Assembly: GCA_016709315.1 (NCBI GenBank)
Contig: JADJMZ010000006.1
Coordinates: forward strand, 248,001-312,000
DNA length: 64,000 nt
Direction of reading: 5' to 3'
DNA from: Ignavibacteria bacterium
Lineage (GTDB): Bacteria > Bacteroidota > Ignavibacteria > Tepidaquicellales > Tepidaquicellaceae
Shown here in pieces: positions 59,334 through 64,000 of the stretch; the stretch's first letter is position 1; the number at the start of each line of letters is the position of its first letter. Under the pieces are notes generated by a model, which was not told the origin of the DNA, ran no database searches, and saw only the letters and a list, made by a program, of their open reading frames with translations. Position numbers and translations under genes: made by a program.

Positions 59334-60041
59334 TTAATTGTTATTTATTATTCCTGCGCCAAGATCTTGTGTTCCTGACGCTCCGACAAATCCTCTTGCA
59401 TAGATTGTGTATATCTTTCCGGATTCAAAAGTAATGTTTGGAAGTGACAAAACTACAACCGGCTGATTAGCAAGTCTTACTTCAAGAAAGTATGTCCCTG
59501 CTCCCACTGCTCGGAAAGAAGAAAATTCCTTAAAGGCATAATTTGGAAACAATGTACTTCCGCCCATAACTGCAACATCAACTGCAGGTGCATTAGGCGA
59601 AAGATGTACAAATCTGACCTTTGCATTTCCGCTACCCGGAGCAGTCAGATCATCTGTTAAAAATAAAGCGGATATTTTGCTTACAGAATCTATTGCAAAA
59701 ATTGAATAGCTCTTTGACTCTTCAAAGAATAAGGTTTCATCAATTACATCAGTTGAAGTCCCGGTTGGTCTTATTCTGATCCTGTTATTGCCGGTATTCA
59801 GTTCGGTATAAGGTAATGTTGAGGGATAAGCTACATTTGTAGCAATTACGTTATCACCAACAAGAATATCAACATTAGGAGCATTGGGAGAAGCATGAGT
59901 TATTGTCGTCCTTGATTTTGATGTCGTGGGAGGAGTAACTGTATTCTCATCACATCCGTTAAAAACTGACATTAATGATAAAGCAAAACCTGTAACTAAA
60001 ATTGCAAATGAAAAATTTTTAAATTTCTTAATGAATTGCAT
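59334..60041 (-). CDS. DUF4397 lipoprotein
   Basis: A 235-residue lipoprotein. The N-terminal membrane segment ends at 'SVFNGC', a lipobox-like cysteine near residue 30. Two DUF4397 repeats follow: 'THASPNAPNVDILVGDNVIA' with 'LPYTELNTGNNRIRIRP', and 'VHLSPNAPAVDVAVMGG' with 'AGTYFLEVRLA'. The H-x-S-P-N-A-P-x-V-D motif opens each. The family is surface-associated, of unknown function, often in several copies in Bacteroidota. The ATG at 60041 is clear. It is a single gene convergent with truA. Confidence 0.9.
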   Translation of the reverse strand: MQFIKKFKNFSFAILVTGFALSLMSVFNGCDENTVTPPTTSKSRTTITHASPNAPNVDILVGDNVIATNVAYPSTLPYTELNTGNNRIRIRPTGTSTDVIDETLFFEESKSYSIFAIDSVSKISALFLTDDLTAPGSGNAKVRFVHLSPNAPAVDVAVMGGSTLFPNYAFKEFSSFRAVGAGTYFLEVRLANQPVVVLSLPNITFESGKIYTIYARGFVGASGTQDLGAGIINNN

Positions 60042-60420
60042 AATGATCCTTTCTTTAAATTTTATTTTTATGAAATATTTTGTTTAATATATACAAATCC
60101 GGTTAATACAATTATTACTTTTTGATATGCAATTGAATTTGTAATCAAAACAAAAATACTATTAATGTTAATATAGTTCCATGCAGTTAAGATTGCTTAT
60201 TAATATTACATTGTAATCAGGAAAAAAATTGTAGGTAGCTTTTAATTAGTTTCAAAATAGTAATCTGATTTATATTTTAATCAGGTTATAAGTTTCAAAA
60301 ACAAATTACAATTTAGCGCAAAAAATATTTTTTTATATATTAGTAAACCAAATCTGTTAAACTGTTCAAAAGTAAAATTATAATTTTAATATCAACTATA
60401 GCAATTGACCTGTAACTTTT
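60042..60420. other. Intergenic region between divergent genes, nothing recognised
   Basis: 379 nt, very AT-rich, between the divergent DUF4397 and SDR genes; both promoters should lie here. No repeat family from elsewhere in the window and no RNA fold were seen. Confidence 0.35.
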
Positions 60421-61350
60421 ATGAAAAAGAAAATATTAATAACGGGCGGTACCGGACTGATAGGCAGAAAAATTGTAAATGAACTATGCATACAGGGTGC
60501 TTTTGTCAAAATTCTCACAAGAAATGTAAAAAAAGCAAGGGAACTGTTCAGTAATAGTTATGCACTGGAATTTCTTGATTCCAAAAAATATGATGATCCT
60601 TTGATATTAAAATCTGTGATTGAAGAAACAGATGCAGTAATTAATCTTGCAGGTATGAATGTAGGAGACAGGAGATGGAACGAAGCTTTTAAGGAGGAAA
60701 TTTATTCCAGCAGGATAAATACGACAAAGCTTCTGGTTGATTCAGTAAAACTTAGCCAGAATAAGCCTGGCTCTTTTATCAGCGCATCAGGAGTAGGTGT
60801 TTACGGAGATAAAAAAGATGAAAGAATAAATGAAAATTCCCTGACGGGAAATGATTTCCTTGCTGATGTTTGTGTTGACTGGGAGAATGAAGCTTTAAAT
60901 GCGGCTGATCTTGGTGTAAGAGTTGTCATACTGAGAACCGGGATAGTCCTTGATAAAAAAGATGGAGCTTTGCCGGAATTAATAATGCCTTTTAAATTTT
61001 ATATCGGGGCTTATCAGGGTAACGGCAGGCAATGGTTTTCATGGATTCACAAAGATGATATTGTACAAATATATTTACTTGCTTTGGAGAATACAAAAAT
61101 TGAGGGAATTGTAAATGCAGTTTCACCTGATCCTGTGACCAATAAAAGCTTTATAAAATCTGTTTCAGAATTTAAGAAAACTTTTTTCCAAATTCCTGTA
61201 CCTGCATTTGTAATGAAAATTGTGGCAGGGGAGTTTGCCTGGAATCTTCTTACAGGGCAAAAAGTATTTCCGGATAAATTAGTCAGGGAAGGTTATAATT
61301 TTAAATTTCCGGATCTTAATTCAGCATTGTCAGATTTGTTCAGTAAATAA
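60421..61350 (+). CDS. TIGR01777 family SDR (YfcH-like)
   Basis: A 309-residue atypical extended SDR. 'ILITGGTGLIGRKIVNEL' is the NAD(P) loop, 'DAVINLAGMNVGDRRWNEAF' and 'FISASGVGVYGDKKDERI' the family signature (A-S-A/G-x-G-x-Y-G), with 'VVILRTGIVLDKKDGALPEL' and 'YQGNGRQWFSWIHKDDIVQI' after it. Its C-terminal segment ('GEFAWNLLTGQKVFPDKL') is typical (L/S-Q-x-V-x-P-x-K-L). No substrate is established. The ATG at 60421 is natural. It ends 2 nt before the kinase-like gene, so they form an operon. Confidence 0.92.
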   Translation: MKKKILITGGTGLIGRKIVNELCIQGAFVKILTRNVKKARELFSNSYALEFLDSKKYDDPLILKSVIEETDAVINLAGMNVGDRRWNEAFKEEIYSSRINTTKLLVDSVKLSQNKPGSFISASGVGVYGDKKDERINENSLTGNDFLADVCVDWENEALNAADLGVRVVILRTGIVLDKKDGALPELIMPFKFYIGAYQGNGRQWFSWIHKDDIVQIYLLALENTKIEGIVNAVSPDPVTNKSFIKSVSEFKKTFFQIPVPAFVMKIVAGEFAWNLLTGQKVFPDKLVREGYNFKFPDLNSALSDLFSK

Positions 61351-61352
61351 TT

Positions 61353-62366
61353 ATGTCATATTTAAAAGAAATAGTATTGAATTCTTTTCAGGAACTTGTT
61401 TTCAGAAGATCCGGATTGAATATAGATTCTTTAAAAATGCTGAAAGCAGATGCTTCAGAAAGAAAGATATTCAGATTATATTACGGCGGACAGAAATGCA
61501 TTGGTATCTTCAATGAAAATCCGAAAGAAAATTTGGCTTTTGTAAAGTTCAGTGAGTCATTCCTGAAGCTTGGATTTAATGTCCCTGAGATTTACGGATT
61601 CTCGGATGACAACCTTTTTTACATCGAAGAGGATCTTGGAGATATGACCTTAAAATCTGCAGTGTCAGAAAAAGATTCTGAAGAAAAAATACATCTTTAC
61701 AAAAAAGCATTAAATGATCTGATCAGGTTTCAGGTATTGTCAAAGGACAAATTAGATTATTCGTATTGTTATCAGACCAAATGTTTTGACGAATCAGTTC
61801 TCAAAGATGATTTCGGAAAATTCCATGACTATTTATTAAAGAATTATTTAACCGGATTTGATAAAGATAATTTACTAGAAAAAGTAATGATGTTTTGTTC
61901 GGATTTGATCAGGGATTCTGACAATGATTTTTTCCTCTACCGTGATTTCCAGCCGAGAAATATTATGTTAAAGAATAGCGAGTTGTATTACATTGATTAT
62001 CAGTCCGGAAGAAAAGGACCTTTGCAATATGATCTTGCATCATTTATTTATTCGGGAAGCGCAGAGCTGACGCGTGACGAAAGATTTATGCTGATGATTC
62101 ATTATGAAGAAAATCTTCGAAACTATATTAATTACAACGAACAAAAATTCCGGAAAGATTTTTATTATTTTGCTTTTATCAGATTAATTCAGGTACTGGG
62201 AAGTTATGCTTATGTTTATGAAAGAAGAAAAGATCAGAAAATGACTGAAAAGATAAAACAGGGTCTTTTAAAACTTGAAGAACTAAATAATAATCTGGAA
62301 AACAAAGATATAAACAGATTTATAAATAATCTTACGTCTCATTGCTCTGAGTTTATTCGTATCTGA
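61353..62366 (+). CDS. Aminoglycoside-phosphotransferase-like kinase (AmgK-like)
   Basis: A 337-residue protein-kinase-fold phosphotransferase. 'SLKMLKADASERKIFRLYY' (A-D-A-S-x-R-x-[YF]-x-R, the AmgK/YihE-type N-lobe), 'LFYIEEDLGDMTL' (hinge), catalytic loop 'FLYRDFQPRNIMLK' and metal motif 'YYIDYQSGRKGPLQYDLAS'. The usual H-R-D starts with Y here (YRDF). AmgK phosphorylates N-acetylmuramate/glucosamine at the anomeric position in peptidoglycan recycling; a MurU-like partner is not adjacent, so the sugar remains open. It is co-transcribed with the SDR upstream. Its end overlaps the stop of the convergent permease gene by 14 nt. Confidence 0.85.
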   Translation: MSYLKEIVLNSFQELVFRRSGLNIDSLKMLKADASERKIFRLYYGGQKCIGIFNENPKENLAFVKFSESFLKLGFNVPEIYGFSDDNLFYIEEDLGDMTLKSAVSEKDSEEKIHLYKKALNDLIRFQVLSKDKLDYSYCYQTKCFDESVLKDDFGKFHDYLLKNYLTGFDKDNLLEKVMMFCSDLIRDSDNDFFLYRDFQPRNIMLKNSELYYIDYQSGRKGPLQYDLASFIYSGSAELTRDERFMLMIHYEENLRNYINYNEQKFRKDFYYFAFIRLIQVLGSYAYVYERRKDQKMTEKIKQGLLKLEELNNNLENKDINRFINNLTSHCSEFIRI

Positions 62367-63585
62367 GAGCATCAATTGTATTCAGCTTTGCAGCTTTGTA
62401 AGCTGGATAAACTCCGAATGCAATACCAACTACGGAACATACTACAAGACCGATTATTACCCAGTCATAAGGTATTACAACGGGACTGCTTAAATACAAA
62501 CCAAGTAAATTTCCGGTTATAAGTCCGAGAAGAATGCCGATAAGACCGCCGAGTTCACATAATATTACCGCTTCTATTAAAAACTGTGTAAGTATACTGC
62601 TGTTATTTGCGCCTACAGCTTTTCTTATTCCGATTTCTTTAGTTCTTTCAGTTACCGAGACAAGCATAATATTCATAATCCCGATTCCTGCTGCAAGCAT
62701 AGCAATAAAGGAAATGAATCCTGCTCCGTATTTAAAATATTTTGTAAAACTGTTAACCTGTCCTATGAGCGACTCATTCGAAAAAATTTCAAAACTATCT
62801 GCTTCTCCCGGTTTGTCTTTTCTGATAGATCTCATAACGCTTATAACATTTTCAACCGTTTCATTATAGGTCTCTTTTGAAGGAGCCTGAATAGCAATAT
62901 TAATAGACCTGTTGTTCTTTCCGTAAATCTGCTGCATTGTAGTAATCGGGAGTAATGCGAAATTATCGTTGCTCTGTCCAAATCCCTCGCCCTTTTTTTC
63001 AAATACTCCGATGACCTGAAACTCGCTGTTATCAACTGTAATATATTTATCTATTGGATCTTCATTTGGAAAAAGTTTTTCAACGACATCCATACCAATC
63101 ACCGCAACTCTGCTGTTGTTTAATAAATCAGTTTCTGTGAAGAATCTTCCGAACTGTACACTCCTGTTATTGCATTCAAGATATTCAGGAGTTACGCCTC
63201 CGAGTGTATGATTTGGATTTGAAGAATATTTTGAGTTCTTTATAGTCTTGCCTCCGATATAGTCTTCAAGAGAAATATATTTATACATAGTGGATTTTTC
63301 CATTAACCTTAATCCCTGTTCATAAGTAATATCTGGTCTGTTTCTGTATTTGTTTTGCCTTCCTGGTCCTCCGATCTGAATTGATGGAAATTTTTGAATC
63401 TGAAATGTATTGCTGCCTAATTCGCTCAGACCGCCCTCTATCCCTGCCTGTAAGGCGTTAAGCAGAGTCATTATTGCGATTATAGAAAATACACCTATGA
63501 CAATACCGGATAATGTAAGAGCCGCTCTTAGTTTATTTGCCCTGAGTGTACTTAATGCAATTTTTATTAGTTCAGTGAAATTCAT
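62353..63585 (-). CDS. MacB/FtsX-type ABC transporter permease
   Basis: A 410-residue permease. One N-terminal helix ('ALTLSGIVIGVFSIIAIMTL'), a periplasmic MacB-PCD domain (about 45-250, including 'KYISLEDYIGGKTIKNSKY') and three C-terminal helices ('FISFIAMLAAGIGIMNIM', 'ILCELGGLIGILLGLI', 'VIIGLVVCSVVGIAFGVY'). 'VSVTERTKEIGIRKAVGANN' is the conserved cytosolic coupling loop. MacB-type transporters move no cargo through the membrane but power export by a mechanical cycle with an adaptor and TolC. The ATPase and adaptor must lie outside the window. It follows a second permease gene by 9 nt. Confidence 0.93.
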   Translation of the reverse strand: MNFTELIKIALSTLRANKLRAALTLSGIVIGVFSIIAIMTLLNALQAGIEGGLSELGSNTFQIQKFPSIQIGGPGRQNKYRNRPDITYEQGLRLMEKSTMYKYISLEDYIGGKTIKNSKYSSNPNHTLGGVTPEYLECNNRSVQFGRFFTETDLLNNSRVAVIGMDVVEKLFPNEDPIDKYITVDNSEFQVIGVFEKKGEGFGQSNDNFALLPITTMQQIYGKNNRSINIAIQAPSKETYNETVENVISVMRSIRKDKPGEADSFEIFSNESLIGQVNSFTKYFKYGAGFISFIAMLAAGIGIMNIMLVSVTERTKEIGIRKAVGANNSSILTQFLIEAVILCELGGLIGILLGLITGNLLGLYLSSPVVIPYDWVIIGLVVCSVVGIAFGVYPAYKAAKLNTIDALRYE

Positions 63586-63594
63586 AAAATAATT

Positions 63595-64000
63595 TTATTC
63601 ATATCTTAATGATTCTACAGGATCCATTTTTGAAGCATTGTAAGCAGGAAAGAATCCCGCCATAACTCCGAAAATCAGCGATACGAAAAGTCCAAGAATA
63701 ATTACCCACAAAGGCATTGCAGTAGGAAGTACATACGCATTTATAATCAGACTTATGGGAAATGAAATCATGATTCCAATTAATCCGCCTAAAAGACAAA
63801 TCGTGCAGGACTCAATCAGGAATTGATATAAAATAGTTCTTCTTTTGGCACCAATTGCTTTTCTTATTCCTATTTCCTTTGTTCTCTCTTTTACTGATAC
63901 AAACATTATGTTTGCAATTCCGACCGAACCTACGATTAATGATAATGATGTTATAAGTGTTCCTATAATTTTTATCAGCGAAGTCAGACTTTCAAATGTT
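63595..64000 (-). CDS. MacB/FtsX-type ABC transporter permease, partial
   Basis: The C-terminal part of a second permease; the frame stays open to the window edge, so the start at the internal ATG (63906) is not real. It shows 'SLSLIVGSVGIANMFVSVK', the coupling loop 'ERTKEIGIRKAIGAKRRTI' and two C-terminal helices ('CLLGGLIGIMISFPISLI', 'LWVIILGLFVSLIFGVM'). It is paralogous to the gene at 62353 and lies 9 nt upstream of it on the same strand, so both belong to one operon and probably one transporter. Confidence 0.93.
   Translation of the reverse strand, partial: TFESLTSLIKIIGTLITSLSLIVGSVGIANIMFVSVKERTKEIGIRKAIGAKRRTILYQFLIESCTICLLGGLIGIMISFPISLIINAYVLPTAMPLWVIILGLFVSLIFGVMAGFFPAYNASKMDPVESLRYE

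Overview
The window comes from an AT-rich genome of the Bacteroidota/Chlorobiota (FCB) group, most likely Ignavibacteria or a close relative. Three secreted proteins end in a type IX secretion (T9SS) sorting domain of the NYPNPFNP...KVYNxLGKEV...SGxYFYK type. There are many lipoproteins, clear Shine-Dalgarno sites (AAAGGAG) and TTG/GTG starts. No rRNA, tRNA or CRISPR array was recognised, but no tRNA or CRISPR search could be run. At least two genes carry 1-nt shifts in A6/T6 runs, and there are odd homopolymer blocks near 24.57 kb and 46.1 kb, so base-level indels should be treated with caution.

Region 1 (about 0.9-17.6 kb) is the most unusual part. It holds some twenty small unrelated genes, all on the minus strand, mostly one gene per unit. 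Nearly every stop codon is followed within about 30 nt by an element whose gene-sense start resembles YTAACAcgGGTTTGGC. Where complete, the element ends with the mirror image (CCAAgCCcgAAAaCGTTAT) about 100-160 bp later, just before the next gene. This copies the architecture of an integron gene-cassette array (gene followed by attC), but no integrase is present, so it is read here as a CALIN-like array with atypical attC-like sites. Cargo: a VOC protein, a subclass A2 beta-lactamase, a DUF389 membrane protein, a PEP-mutase-like enzyme, a PaiB-like protein, three RibD-C/DHFR-like reductases, a propeller lipoprotein, an exported Fe/Mn superoxide dismutase, a GC-rich CPBP protease, an SDR, a DUF7660 pair, an Mrr-type nuclease, an SRPBCC protein and a KOW protein.

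Region 2 (18-32.9 kb) is chromosomal: a truncated DUF1569 gene, a TerC/Alx transporter, a Nudix-like protein, a SASA-type esterase with a dockerin, a fasciclin lipoprotein, a four-subunit 2-oxoacid:ferredoxin oxidoreductase (order delta-alpha-beta-gamma), two small secreted proteins, RraA and a membrane-anchored protein. It is rich in repeats: an 0.8-kb array of two palindromes, a ~300-bp tandem repeat with three-way-junction folding potential, and several dispersed hairpin elements.

Region 3 (32.9-46.5 kb) has two large paralogous BNR-repeat exoproteins with T9SS domains, then a corrinoid locus: a BtuB-like TonB receptor, a CobO adenosyltransferase, a BFD-like [2Fe-2S] protein, a T9SS-sorted M1 aminopeptidase and a BtuG-like beta-propeller lipoprotein. 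Two cobalamin riboswitches, each followed by an intrinsic terminator, sit in front of the receptor and the propeller protein.

Region 4 (46.5-64 kb) is mostly housekeeping: a serine palmitoyltransferase-like enzyme divergent from an extended SDR (possible ceramide synthesis), argS, an alpha-2-macroglobulin gene split by a frameshift, a DUF2461/hydrolase/DoxX/truA run, a DUF4397 lipoprotein, a TIGR01777 SDR with an AmgK-like kinase, and two MacB-type permeases, the last cut by the window edge.
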